Origin: Zea mays
Taxonomy: Eukaryota > Streptophyta > Magnoliopsida > Poales > Poaceae
NCBI RefSeq assembly: GCF_902167145.1
Contig: NW_023366912.1
Coordinates: 1-64,000, forward strand
DNA length: 64,000 bases
Direction: 5' to 3'
In this document: piece by piece, positions 1 to 14,700 of the stretch
Numbering within the stretch: position 1 is the stretch's first letter
Layout of the letters: each line of letters starts with the position of its first letter
Position numbers and translations under genes: made by a program
Notes under the pieces: generated by a model
Seen by the model: the letters and a program-made list of their open reading frames with translations, nothing else
Databases searched by the model: none
Told to the model about the DNA's origin: nothing

Positions 1-770
1 AAGGAAACATATGTGGGGTGAGGTGTATGAGCGTCTGGTCGATGATCAATGGCCACACAACCCCCATTTTTCTCGAAAATAGCCATGAACGACCATTTTC
101 AATAATACCGAAGGCTAACACCTACGGATTTTTGACCAAGAAATGGTATCCACCAGAAATCCAAGAATGTGATCTATGGCAAGGAAACATATGTGGGGTG
201 AGGTGTATGAGCCTCTGGTCGACGATCAATGGCCACACAACCCTAATTTTTGTCGAAAATAGCCATGAACGACCATTTTCAATGACACTGAAGGCTAACA
301 CCTACGGATTTTTGACCAAGAAATGGTCTCCACCATGAATCCAAGAATGTGATCTATGGCAAGGAAACATATGTGTAGTGAGGTGTATGAGCCTCTGGTC
401 GAAGATCAATGGCCACACAACCCCCATTTTTGTCGAAAATAGCCATGAATGACCATTTTCAAAAATACCAAAGGCTAACACGTACGGATTTTTGACCAAG
501 AAATGGTCTCCACCAGAAATCCAAGAATGTGATCTATGGCAAGGAAACATATGTGGGGTGAGGTGTACGAGCCTCTGGTCGATAATGAATGGTCACACAA
601 CCCCCATTTTGCCGAAAATAGCCATGAACGACCATTTTCAATAATACAGAAGGCTAACACGTACGAGTTTTTAACCAAGAAATGGTCTCCACCAGAAATC
701 CAAGAATGTGATCTATGGCAAGGTAAACATATGTGGGGCGAGGTTTATGAGCCTCTAGTCGATGATAAAT

Positions 771-972
771 GGCCACACAACCCCCATTTTTTATGAAAAT
801 AGCCATGAGCGACCTTGAAAATAGCCCTGAGCGACCATTTTCAATAATACTAGAGGCTAACACCTATGGATTTTAGACCAAGAAATGGCCTCCACCAGAA
901 ATCCAAGAATGTGATCTATGACAAGGAAACATATGTGGGGTGAGGTGTATGAGCGTCTGGTCGATGATCAAT
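771..972 (+). repeat. Example of the 202-bp long knob unit
   Basis: This unit is 202 bp because a 22-bp piece (CTTGAAAATAGCC plus the following nine bases) is tandemly duplicated. It also carries the TTTTTTATG end and the GATTTTAGACC variant. The same class recurs about once per higher-order repeat, for example near 1871, 2792, 4613, 7119 and 8260, and on the opposite strand in the other blocks. It is a useful phase marker for the array. Both retrotransposons inserted into units of this class. Confidence 0.85.
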
Positions 973-3900
973 GGCCACACAACCCCCATTTTTGTCGAAA
1001 ATAGCCATGAACGACCATTCTCAATAATACCAAAGGCTAACACCTACGGATTTTTGACCAAGAAATGGTCTCCACCAGAAATCCAAGAATGTGATCTATG
1101 GCAAGGAAACATATGTGGGGTGAGGTGTATGAGCCTCTGGTCGATGATCAATGGCCACACAACCCCCATTTTTGTCGAAAATAGCCATGAACGACCATTT
1201 TCAATAATACCGAAGGCTAACACCTACGGATTTTTGACCAAGAAATGGTCTCCACCAGAAATCCAAGAATGTGATCTATGGCAAGGAAACATATGTGGGG
1301 TGAGGTGTATGAGCGTCTGGTCGATGATCAATGGACACACAACCCCCATTTTTGTCGAAAATAGCCATGAATGACCATTTACAATAATACCGAAGGCTAA
1401 CACCTACGGATTTTTGACCAAGAAATGGTCTCCACCAGAAATCCAAGAATGTGATCTATGGAAAGGAAACATATGTGGGGTGAGGTGTACGAGCCTTTGG
1501 TCGATGATCAATGGCCACAGAACCCCCATTTTGCCGAAAATAGCCATGAACGACCATTTTCAATAATACCGAAGGCTAACACGTACGAGTTTTTGACCAA
1601 GAAATGGTCTCCACCAAAAATCCAAGAATGTGATCTATGGCAAGGAAACATATGTGGGGTGAGGTGTACGAGCCTCTGGTTGATGATCAATGGCCACACA
1701 ACCCCCATTTTGCCGAAAATAGCCATGAATGACCATTTTCAATAATACCGAAGGCTAACACGTACGAGTTTTTAACCAAGAAATGGTTTCCACCAGAAAT
1801 CCAAGAATGTAATCTATGGCAAGGAAACATATGTGGGGTGAGGTTTATGAGCCTCTAGTCGATGATAAATGGCCACACAACCCCCATTTTTTATGAAAAT
1901 AGCCATGAGCGACCTTGAAAATAGCCATGAGCGACCATTTTCAATAATACTAGAGGATAACACCTACGGATTTTAGACCAAGAAATGGTCTCCACCAGAA
2001 ATCCAAGAATGTGATCTATGGCAAGGAAACATATGTGGGGTGAGGTGTATGAGCGTCTGGTCGATGATCAATGGCCACACAACCCCCATTTTTGTCGAAA
2101 ATAACCATGAACGACCATTTTCAATAATACCGAAGGCTAACACCTACGGATTTTTGACCAAGAAATGGTCTCCACCAGAAATCCAAGAATGTGATCTATG
2201 GCAAGGAAACATATGTGGGGTGAGGTGTATGAGCCTCTGGTCGACGATCAATGGCCACACAACCCTAATTTTTGTCGAAAATAGCCATGAACGACCATTT
2301 TCAATGACACTGAAGGCTAACACCTACGGATTTTTGACCAAGAAATGGTCTCCACCATAAATCCAAGAATGTGATCTATGGCAAGGAAACATATGTGTAG
2401 TGAGGTGTATGAGCCTCTGGTCGAAGATCAATGGCCACACAACCCCCATTTTTGTCGAAAATAGCCATGAATGATCATTTTCAAAAATACCAAAGGCTAA
2501 CACGTACGGATTTTTGACCAAGAAATGGTCTCCACCAGAAATCCAAGAATGTGATCTATGGCAAGGAAACATATGTGGGGTGAGGTGTACGAGCCTCTGG
2601 TCGATAATGAATGGCCACACAACCCCCATTTTGCCGAAAATAGCCATGAACGACCATTTTCAATAATACCGAAGGCTAACACGTACGAGTTTTTAACCAA
2701 GAAATGGTCTCCACCAGAAATCCAAGAATGTGATCATTGGCAAGGAAACATATGTGGGGCGAGGATTATGAGCCTCTAGTCGATGATAAATGGCCACACA
2801 ACCCCCATTTTTTATGAAAATAGCCATGAGCGACCTTGAAAATAGCCATGAGCGACCATTTTCAATAATACTAGAGGCTAACACCTATGGATTTTAGACC
2901 AAGAAATGGTCTCCACCAGAAATCCAAGAATGTGATCTATGGCAAGGAAACATATGTGGGGTGAGGTGTATGAGCGTCTGGTCGATGATCAATGGCCACA
3001 CAACCCCCATTTTTGTCGAAAATAGCCATGAACGACCATTTTCAATAATACCGAAGGCTAACACCTACGGATTTTTGACCAAGAAATGGTCTCCACCAGA
3101 AATCCAAGAATGTGATCTATGGCAAGGAAACATATGTGGGGTGAGGTGTATGAGCCTCTAGTCGATGATCAATGGCCACACAACCCCCATTTTTGTCGAA
3201 AATAGCCATGAACGACCATTTTCAATAATACCGAAGGCTAACACCTACGGATTTTTGACCAAGAAATGGTCTCCACCAGAAATCCAAGAATGTGATCTAT
3301 GGCAAGGAAACATATGTGGGGTGAGGTGTATGAGCGTCTGGTCGATGATCAATGGCCACACAACCCCCATTTTTGTCGAAAATAGCCATGAATGACCATT
3401 TACAATAATACCGAAGGCTAACACCTACGGATTTTTGACCAAGAAATGGTCTCCACCAGAAATCCAAAAATGTGATCTATGGAAAGGAAACATATGTGGG
3501 GTGGGGTGTACAAGCCTCTGGTCGATGATCAATGGCCACAGAACCCCCATTTTGCCGAAAATAGCCATGAACGACCATTTTCAATAATACCGAAGGCTAA
3601 CACGTACGAGTTTTTGACCAAGAAATGGTCTCCACCAAAAATCCAAGAATGTGATCTATGGCAAGGAAACATATGTGGGGTGAGGTGTATGAGCGTCTGG
3701 TCAATGATCAATGGCCACACAACCCCCATTTTTGTCGAAAATAGCCATGAATGACCATTTACAATAATACCGAAGGCTAACACCTACGGATTTTTGACCA
3801 AGAAATGGTCTCCACCAGAAATCCAAGAATGTGATCTATGGCAAGGAAACATATGTGGGGTGAGGTGTATGAGCCTCTGGTCGACGATCAATGGCCACAC

Positions 3901-6900
3901 AACCCTAATTTTTGTCGAAAATAGCCATGAACGACCATTTTCAATGACACTGAAGGCTAACACCTACAGATTTTTGACCAAGAAATGGTCTCCACCATAA
4001 ATCCAAGAATGTGATCTATGGCAAGGAAACATATGTGGGGTGAGGTGTATGAGCCTCTGGTCGATGATCAATGGCCACACAACCCCCATTTTTGTCGAAA
4101 ATAGCCATGAATGACCATTTACAATAATACCGAAGGCTAACACCTACGGATTTTTGACCAAGAAATGGTCTCCACCAGAAATCCAAGAATGTGATCTATG
4201 GCAAGGAAACATATGTGGGGTGAGGTGTATGAGCCTCTGGTCGATGATCAATGGCCACACAACCCCCATTTTTGTCGAAAATAGCCATGAACGACCATTT
4301 TCAATAATATCGAAGGCTAACACCTACGGATTTTTGACCAAGAAATGGTCTCCACCAGAAATCCAAGAATGTGATCTACGACAAGGAAACATATGTGGGG
4401 TGAGGTGTATGAGCCTCTGGTCGACGATCAATGGCCACACAACCCCTGTTTTGCCGAAAATAGCCATGGATGACCATTTTCAATAATACCGAAGGCTAAC
4501 ACGTACGAGTTTTTAACCAAGAAATGGTTTCCACCAGAAATCCAAGAATGTAATCTATGGCAAGGAAACATATGTGGGGTGAGGTTTATGAGCCTCTAGT
4601 CGATGATAAATGGCCACACAACCCCCATTTTTTATGAAAATAGCCATGAGCGACCTTGAAAATAGCCATGAGCGACCATTTTCAATAATACTAGAGGCTA
4701 ACACCTACGAATTTTAGACCAAGAAATGGTCTCCACCAGAAATCCAAGAATGTGATCTATGGCAAGGAAACATATGTGGGGTGAGGTGTATGAGCGTCTG
4801 GTCGATGATCAATGGCCACACAACCCCCATTTTTGTCGAAAATAGCCATGAACGACCATTTTCAATAATACCGAAGGCTAACACCTACGGATTTTTGACC
4901 AAGAAATGGTCTCCACCAGAAATCCAAGAATGTGATCTATGACAAGGAAACATATGTGGGGTGAGGTGTATGAGCCTCTGGTCGACGATCAATGGCCACA
5001 CAACCCTAATTTTTGTCGAAAATAGCCATGAACGACCATTTTCAATGACACTGAAGGCTAACACCTACGGATTTTTGACCAAGAAATGGTCTCCACCATA
5101 AATCCAAGAATGTGATCTATGGCAAGGAAACATATGTGTAGTGAGGTGTATGAGCCTCTGGTCGAAGATCAATGGCCACACAACCCCCATTTTTGTCGAA
5201 AATAGCCATGAATGACCATTTTCAAAAATACCAAAGGCTAACACATTCGGATTTTTGCCCAAGAAATGGTCTCCACCAGAAATCCAAGAATGTGATCTAT
5301 GGCAAGGAAACATATGTGGGGTGAGGTGTACGAGCCTCTGGTCGATGATCAATGGCCGAACCCCCATTTTGCCGAAAATAGCCATGAATGACCATTTTCA
5401 ATAATACCGAAGGCTAACACGTACGAGTTTTTGACCAAGAAATGGTCTCCACCAAAAATCCAAGAATGTGATCTATGGCAAGGAAACATATGAGGGGTGA
5501 GATTTATGAGCCTCTAGTCGATGATAAATGGCCACACAACCCCCATTTTTTATGAAAATAGCCATGAGCGACCATTTTCAATAATATTAGAGGCTAAGAC
5601 CTACGGATTTTTGACCAAGAAATGGTCTCCACCAGAAATCTAAGATTGTGATCTATGGCAAGGAAACATATGTGGGGTGAGGTGTATGAGCCTCTGGTCG
5701 ATGATCAATGGCCACACAACCCACATTGTTGTCGAAAATAGCCATGAATGACCATTTACAATAATACCGAAGGCTAACACCTACGGATTTTTGACCAAGA
5801 AATGGTCTCCACCAGAAATCCAAGAATGTGATCTATGGCAAGGAAACATATGTGGGGTGAGGTGTATGAGCCTCTCCATTTTTGTCGAAAATGGCCATGA
5901 ACGACCATTTTCAATAATATCGAAGGCTAACACCTACGGATTTTTGACCAAGAAATGGTCTCCACCAGAAATCCAAGAATGTGATCTACGACAAGGAAAC
6001 ATATGTGGGGTGAGGTGTATGAGCCTCTGGTCGACGATCAATGGCCACACAACCCCCATTTTGCCGAAAATAGCCATGAATGACCATTTTCAATAATACC
6101 GAAGGCTAACACGTACGAGTTTTTAACCAAGAAATGGTTTCCACCAGAAATCCAAGAATGTAATCTATGGCAAGGAAACATATGTGGGGTGAGGTGTACG
6201 AGCCTCTGGTCGATGATCAATGGCCACACAACCCCCATTTTGCCGAAAATAGCCATGAACGACCATTTTCAATAATACCGAAGGCTAACACGTACGAGTT
6301 TTTGACCAAGAAATGGTCTCCACCAAAAATCCAAGAATGTGATCTATGGCAAGGAAACATATGTGGGGTGAGATTTATGAGCCTCTAGTCGATGATAAAT
6401 GGCCACACAACCCCCATTTTTTATGAAAATAGCCATGAGCGACCATTTTCAATAATATTAGAGGCTAAGACCTACGGATTTTTGACCAAGAAATGGTCTC
6501 CACCAGAAATCCAAGAATGTGATCTATGGCAAGGAAACATATGTGGGGTGAGGTGTATGAGCCTATGGTCGATGATCAATGGCCACACAACCCCCATTTT
6601 TGTCGAAAATAGCCATGAATGACCATTTACAATAATACCGAAGGCTAACACCTACGGATTTTTAACCAAGAAATGGTCTCCACTAGGAATCCAAGAATGT
6701 GATCTATGGCAAGGAAAAATATGTGGGGTGAGGTGTATGAGCCTCTGGTCGATGATCAATGGCCACACAACCCCCATTTTTGTCGAAAATAGCCATGAAC
6801 GACCATTTTCAATAATATCGAAGGCTAACACCTACGGATTTTTTACCAAGAAATGGTCTCCACCAGAAATCCAAGAATGTGATCTACGACAAGGAAACAT

Positions 6901-6929
6901 TTGTGGGGTGAGGTGTATGAGCCTCTGGT

Positions 6930-8400
6930 CGACGATCAATGGCCACACAACCCCCATTTTGCCGAAAATAGCCATGAATGACCATTTTCAATAATACCGA
7001 AGGCTAACACGTACGAGTTTTTAACCAAGAAATGGCTTCCACCAGAAATCCAAGAATGTAATCTATGGCAAGGAAACATATGTGGGGTGAGGTTTATGAG
7101 CCTCTAGTCGATGATAAATGGCCACACAACCCCCATTTTTTATGAAAATAGCCATGAGCGACCTTGAAAATAGCCATGAGCGACCATTTTCAATAATACT
7201 ACAGGCTAACACCTACGGATTTTAGACCAAGAAATGGTCTCCACCAGAAATCCAAGAATGTGATCTACGACAAGGAAACATATGTGGGGTGAGGTGTATG
7301 AGCCTCTGGTCAACGATCAATGGCCACACAACCCCCATTTTGCCGAAAATAGCCATGAATGACCATTTTCAATAATACCGAAGGCTAACACGTACGAGTT
7401 TTTAACCAAGAAATGGCTTCCACCAGAAATCCAAGAATGTAATCTATGGCAAGGAAACATATGTGGGGTGAGGTTTATGAGCCTCTAGTCGATGATAAAT
7501 GGCCACACAACCCCCATTTTTTATGAAAATAGCCATGAGCGACCTTGAAAATAGCCATGAGCGACCATTTTCAATAATACTACAGGCTAACACCTACGGA
7601 TTTTAGACCAAGAAATGGTCTCCACCAGAAATCCAAGAATGTGATCTACGACAAGGAAACATATGTGGGGTGAGGTGTATGAGCCTCTGGTCAACGATCA
7701 ATGGCCACACAACCCCCATTTTGCCGAAAATAGCCATGAATGACCATTTTCAATAATACCGAAGGCTAACACGTACGAGTTTTTAACCAAGAAATGGCTT
7801 CCACCAGAAATCCAAGAATGTAATCTATGGCAAGGAAACATATGTGGGGTGAGGTTTATGAGCCTCTAGTCGATGATAAATGGCCACACAACCCCCATTT
7901 TTTATGAAAATAGCCATGAGCGACCTTGAAAATAGCCATGAGCGACCATTTTCAATAATACTAGAGGCTAACACCTACGGATTTTAGACCAAGAAATGGT
8001 CTCCACCAGAAATCCAAGAATGTGATCTATGACAAGGAAACATATGTGGGGTGAGGTGTATGAGCCTCTGGTCAACGATCAATGGCCACACAACCCCCAT
8101 TTTGCCGAAAATAGCCATGAATGACCATTTTCAATAATACCGAAGGCTAACACGTACGAGTTTTTAACCAAGAAATGGCTTCCACCAGAAATCCAAGAAT
8201 GTAATCTATGGCAAGGAAACATATGTGGGGTGAGGTTTATGAGCCTCTAGTCGATGATAAATGGCCACACAACCCCCATTTTTTATGAAAATAGCCATGA
8301 GCGACCTTGAAAATAGCCATGAGCGACCATTTTCAATAATACTAGAGGCTAACACCTACGGATTTTAGACCAAGAAATGTTCTCCACCAGAAATCCAAGA
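6930..8400 (+). repeat. Local dimeric higher-order repeat, ~381-bp period
   Basis: A pair made of one ordinary 180-bp unit and one 202-bp unit is repeated almost unchanged about 3.7 times. Private variants GGTCAACGATC (about 7308, 7689 and 8070) and AAATGGCTTCC recur every ~381 bp. This is a recent local amplification inside the older array. Confidence 0.8.
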
Positions 8401-11400
8401 ATGTGATCTATGGCAAGGAAACATATGTGGGGTGAGGTGTATGAGCGTCTGGTCGATGATCAATGGACACACAACCCCCATTTTTGTCGAAAATAGCCAT
8501 GAACGACCATTTTCAATAATACCGAAGGCTAACACCTACGGATTTTTGACCAAGAAATGGTCTCCACCAATAATCCAAGAATGTGATTTATGGCAAAGAA
8601 ACATATGTGGGGTGAGGTGTATGAGCCTCTGGTCGACGATCAATGGCCACACAACCCTAATTTTTGTCGAAAATAGCCATGAACGACCATTTTCAATGAC
8701 ACTGAAGGCTAACACCTACGGATTTTTGACCAAGAAATGGTCTCCACCATAAATCCAAGAATGTGATCTATGGCAAGGAAACATATGTGTAGTGAGGTGT
8801 ATGAGCCTCTGGTCGAAGATCAATGGCCACACAACCCCCATTTTTGTCAAAAATAGCCATGAATGACCATTTTCAAAAATACCAAAGGCTAACACGTACG
8901 GATTTTTGACCAAGAAATGGTCTCCACCAGAAATCCAAGAATGTGATCTATGGCAAGGAAACATATGTGAGGTGAGGTGTACGAGCCTCTGGTCGATGAT
9001 CAATGGCCACACAACCCCCATTTTGCCGAAAATAGCCATGAACGACCATTTTCAATAATACCGAAGGCTAACACGTACGAGTTTTTAACCAAGAAATGGT
9101 CTCCACCAGAAATCCAAGAATGTGATCTATGGCAATGAAACATATGTGGGGTGAGGTTTATGAGCCTCTAGTCGATGATAAATGGCCACACAACCCCCAT
9201 TTTTTTATGAAAATAGCCATGAGCGACCTTGAAAATAGCCATGAGCGACCATTTTCAATAATAATAGAGGCTAACACCTACGGATTTTAGACCAAGAAAT
9301 GGTCTCCACCAGAAATCCAAGAATGTGATCTATGGCAAGGAAACATATGTGGGGTGAGGTGTATGAGCGTCTGGTCGATGATCAATGGCCACACAACCCC
9401 CATTTTTGTCGAAAATAGCCATGAACGACCATTTTCAATAATACCTAAGGCTAACACCTACGGATTTTTGACCAAGAAATGGTCTCCACCAGAAATCCAA
9501 GAATGTGATCTATGGCAAGGAAACATATGTGGGGTGAGGTGTATGAGCCTCTGGTCGACGATCAATGGCCACACAACCCTAATTTTTGTCGAAAATAGCC
9601 ATGAACGACCATTTTCAAGGACACTGAAGGCTAACACCTACGGATTTTTGACCAAGAAATAGTCTCCACCATAAATCCAAGAATGTGATCTATGGCAAGG
9701 AAACATGTGTAGTGAGGTGTATGAGCCTCTGGTCGAAGATCAATGGCCACACAACCCCCATTTTTGTCGAAAATAGCCATGAATGACCATTTTCAAAAAT
9801 ACCAAAGGCTAACACATTCGGATTTTTGCCCAAGAAATGGTCTCCACCAGAAATCCAAGAATGTGATCTATGACAAGGAAACAAATGTGGGGTGTGGTGT
9901 ACGAGCCTCTGGTCGATGATCAATGGCCACAGAACCCCCATTTTGCCGAAAATAGCCATGAACGACCATTTTGAATAATACCGAAGGCTAACACGTACGA
10001 GTTTTTGACCAAGAAATGGTCTCCACCAAAAATCCAAGAATGTGATCTATGGCAAGGAAACATATGTGGGGTGAGATTTATGAGCCTCTAGTCGATGATA
10101 AATGGCCACACAACCCCCATTTTTTTATGAAAATAGCCATGAGCGACCATTTTCAATAATATTAGAGGCTAAGACCTACGGATTTTTTACCAAGAAATGG
10201 TCTCCACCAGAAATCCAAGAATGTGATCTATGGCAAGGAAACATATGTGGGGTGAGGTGTATGAGCCTCTGGTCGATGATCAATGGCCACACAACCCCCA
10301 TTTTTGTCGAAAATAGCCATGAATGACCATTTACAATAATACCGAAGGCTAACACCTACGGATTTTTGACCAAGAAATGGTCTCCACCAGAAATCCAAGA
10401 ATGTGATCTATGGCAAGGAAACATATGTGGGGTGAGGTGTATGAGCCTCTGGTCGATGATCAATGGCCACACAACCCCCATTTTTGTCGAAAATAGCCAT
10501 GAATGACCATTTTCAATAATATCGAAGGCTAACACCTATGGATTTTTGACCAAGAAATGGTCTCCACCAGAAATCCAAGAATGTGATCTACGACAAGGAA
10601 ACATATGTGGGGTGAGGTGTATGAGCCTCTGGTCGACGATCAATGGCCACACAACCCCCATTTTGCCGAAAATAGCCATGAATGACCATTTTCAATAATA
10701 CCGAAGGCTAACACGTACGAGTTTTTAACCAAGAAATGGTTTCCACCAGAAATCCAAGAATGTAATCTATGGCAAGGAAACATATGTGGGGTGAGGTTTA
10801 TGAGCCTCTAGTCGATGATAAATGGCCACACAACCCCCATTTTTTATGAAAATAGCCATGAGCGACCTTGAAAATAGCCATGAGCGACCATTTTCAATAA
10901 TATTAGAGGCTAAGACCTACGGATTTTTGACCAAGAAATGGTCTCCACCAGAAATCCAAGAATGTGATCTATGGCAAGGAAACATATGTGGGGTGAGGTG
11001 TATGAGCCTCTGGTCGATGATCAATGGCCACACAACCCCCCATTTTTGTCGAAAATAGCCATGAATGACCATTTACAATAATACCGAAGGCTAACACCTA
11101 CGAATTTTTGACCAAGAAATGGTCTCCACCAGAAATTCAAGAATGTGATCTATGGCAAGGAAACATATGTGGGGTGAGGTGTATGAGCCTCTGGTCGATA
11201 ATCAATGGCCACACAACCCCCATTTTTGTCGAAAATAGCCATGAACGACCATTTTCAATAATATCGAAGGCTAACACCTATGGATTTTTGACCAAGAAAT
11301 GGTCTCCACCAGAAATCCAAAAATGTGATCTACGACAAGGAAACATATGTGGGGTGAGGTGTATGAGCCTCTGGTCGACGATCATTGGCTACACAACCCC

Positions 11401-11734
11401 CATTTTGCCGAAAATAGCCATGAATGACCATTTTCAATAATACCGAAGGCTAACACGTACGAGTTTTTAACCAAGAAATGGTTTCCACCAGAAATCCAAT
11501 AATGTAATCTATGGCAAGGAAACATATGTGGGGTGAGGTTTATGAACCTCTTGTCGATGATAAATGGCCACACAACCCCCATTTTTTATGAAAATAGCCA
11601 TGAGCGACCTTGAAAATAGCCATGAGCGACCATTTTCAATAATACTAGAGGCTAACACCTACGGATTTTAGACCAAGAAATGGTCTCCACCAGAAATCCA
11701 AGAATGTGATCTATGGCAAGGAAACATATGTGGG

Positions 11735-14700
11735 GTGAGGTGTATGAGCGTCTGGTCGATGATCAATGGCCACACAACCCCCATTTTTGTCGAAAATAGC
11801 CATGAACGACCATTTTCAATAATACCGAAGGCTAACACCTACGGAATTTTGACCAAGAAATGGTCTCCACCAGAAATCCAAGAATGTGATCTATGGCAAG
11901 GAAACATATGTGGGGTGAGGTGTATGAGCCTCTGGTCGACGATCAATGGCCACACAACCCACATTTTTTATGAAAATAGCCATGAGCGACCTTGAAAATA
12001 GCCATGAGCGACAATTTTCAATAATACTAGAGGCTAACACCTACGGATTTTAGACCAAGAAATGGTCTCCACCAGAAATCCAAGAATGTGATCTATGGCA
12101 AGGAAACATATGTGGGGTGAGGTGTATGAGCGTCTGGTCGATGATCAATGGCCACACAACCCCCATTTTTGTCGAAAATAGCCATGAACGACCATTTTCA
12201 ATAATACCGAAGGCTAACACCTACGGATTTTTGACCAAGAAATGGTCTCCACCAGAAATCAAGGAATGTGATCTATGGCAAGGAAACATATGTGGGGTGA
12301 GGTGTATGAGCCTCTGGTCGATGATCAATGGCCACACAACCCCCATTTTTGTCGAAAATAGCCATGAACGACCATTTTCAATAATATCGAAGGCTAACAC
12401 CTACGGATTTTTGACCAAGAAATGGTCTCCACCAGAAATCCAAGAATGTGATCTACGACAAGGAAACATATGTGGGGTGAGGTGTATGAGCCTCTGGTCG
12501 ACGATCAATGGCCACACAACCCCCATTTTGCCGAAAATAGCCATGAATGACCATTTTCAATAATATCGAAGGCTAACACCTACGGATTTTTGACCAAGAA
12601 ATGGACTCCACCAGAAATCCAAGAATGTGATCTACGACAAGGAAACATATGTGGGGTGAGGTGTATGAGCCTCTGGTCGACGATCAATGGCCACACAACC
12701 CCCATTTTGCCGAAAATAGCCATGAATGACCATTTTCAATAATACCGAAGGCTAACACGTACGAGTTTTTAACCAAGAAATGGTTTCCACCAGAAATCCA
12801 AGAATGTAATCTATGGCAAGGAAACATATGTGGGGTGAGGTTTATGAGCCTCTAGTCGATGATAAATGGCCACACAACCCCCATTTTTTATGAAAATAGC
12901 CATGAGCGACCTTGAAAATAGCCATGAGCGACCATTTTAAATAATACTAGAGGCTAACACCTATGGATTTTAGACCAAGAAATGGTCTCCACCAGAAATC
13001 CAAGAATGTGATCTATGGCAAGGAAACATATGTGGGGTGAGGTGTATGAGCGTCTGGTCGATGATCAATGGCCACACAACCCCCATTTTTGTCGAAAATA
13101 GCCATGAACGACCATTTTCAATAATACCGAAGGCTAACACCTACGGATTTTTGACCAAGAAATGGTCTCCACCAGAAATCCAAGAATGTGATCTATGGCA
13201 AGGAAACATATGTGGGGTGAGGTGTATGAGCCTCGGGTCGATGATCAATGGCCACACAACCTCCATTTTTGTCGAAAATAGCCATGAACGACCATTTTCA
13301 ATAATATCGAAGGCTAACACCTACTGATTTTTGACCAAGAAATGGTCTCCACCAGAAATCCAAGAATGTGATCTACGACAAGGAAACATATGTGGGGTGA
13401 GGTGTATGAGCCTCTGGTCGACGATCAATGGCCACACAACCCCCATTTTGCCGAAAATAGCCATGAATGACCATTTTCAATAATATCGAAGGCTAACACC
13501 TACGGATTTTTGACCAAGAAATGGTCTCCACCAGAAATCCAAGAATGTGATCTACGACAAGGAAACATATGTGGGGTGAGGTGTATGAGCCTCTGGTCGA
13601 CGATCAATGGCCACACAACCCCCATTTTGCCGAAAATAGCCATGAATGACCATTTTCAATAATACCGAAGGCTAACACGTACGAGTTTTTAACCAAGAAA
13701 TCGTTTCCACCAGAAATCCAAGAATGTAATCTATGGCAATGAAACATATGTGGGGTGAGGTTTATAAGCCTCTAGTCGATGATAAATGGCCACACAACCC
13801 CCATTTTTTATGAAAATAGCCATGAGCGACCTTGAAAATAGCCATGAGCGACCATTTTCAATAATACTAGAGGCTAACACCTACGGATTTTAGACCAAGA
13901 AATGGTCTCCACCAGAAATCCAAGAATGTGATCTATGGCAAGGAAACATATGTGGGGTGAGGTGTATGAGCGTCTGGTCGATGATCAATGGCCACACAAC
14001 CCCCATTTTTGTCGAAAATAGCCATGAAAGACCATTTTCAATAATACCGAAGGCTAACACCTACGGATTTTTTTACCAAGAAATGGTCTCCACCAGAAAT
14101 CCAAGAATGTGATCTATGGCAAGGAAACATATGTGGGGTGAGGTGTATGAGCGTCTGGTCGATGATCAATGGCCACACAACCCCCATTTTTGTCGAAAAT
14201 AGCCATGAACGACCATTTTCAATAATACCGAAGGCTAACACCTACGGATTTTTGACCAAGAAATGGTCTCCACCAGAAATCCAAGAATGTGATCTATGGC
14301 AAGGAAACATATGTGGGGTGAGGTGTATGAGCCTCTGGTCGATGATCAATGGCCACACAACCTCCATTTTTGTCGAAAATAGCCATGAACGACCATTTTC
14401 AATAATATCAAAGGCTAACACCTACGGATTTTTGACCATGAAATGGTCTCCACCAGAAATCCAAGAATGTGATCTACGACAAGGAAACATATGTGGGGTG
14501 AGGTGTATGAGCCTCTGGTCGACGATCAATGGCCACACAACCCCCATTTTGCCGAAAATAGCCATGAATGACCATTTTTAATAATATCGAAGGCTAACAC
14601 CTACGGATTTTTGACCAAGAAATGGTCTCCACCAGAAATCCAAGAATGTGATCTACGACAAGGAAACATATGTGGGGTGAGGTGTATGAGCCTCTGGTCG

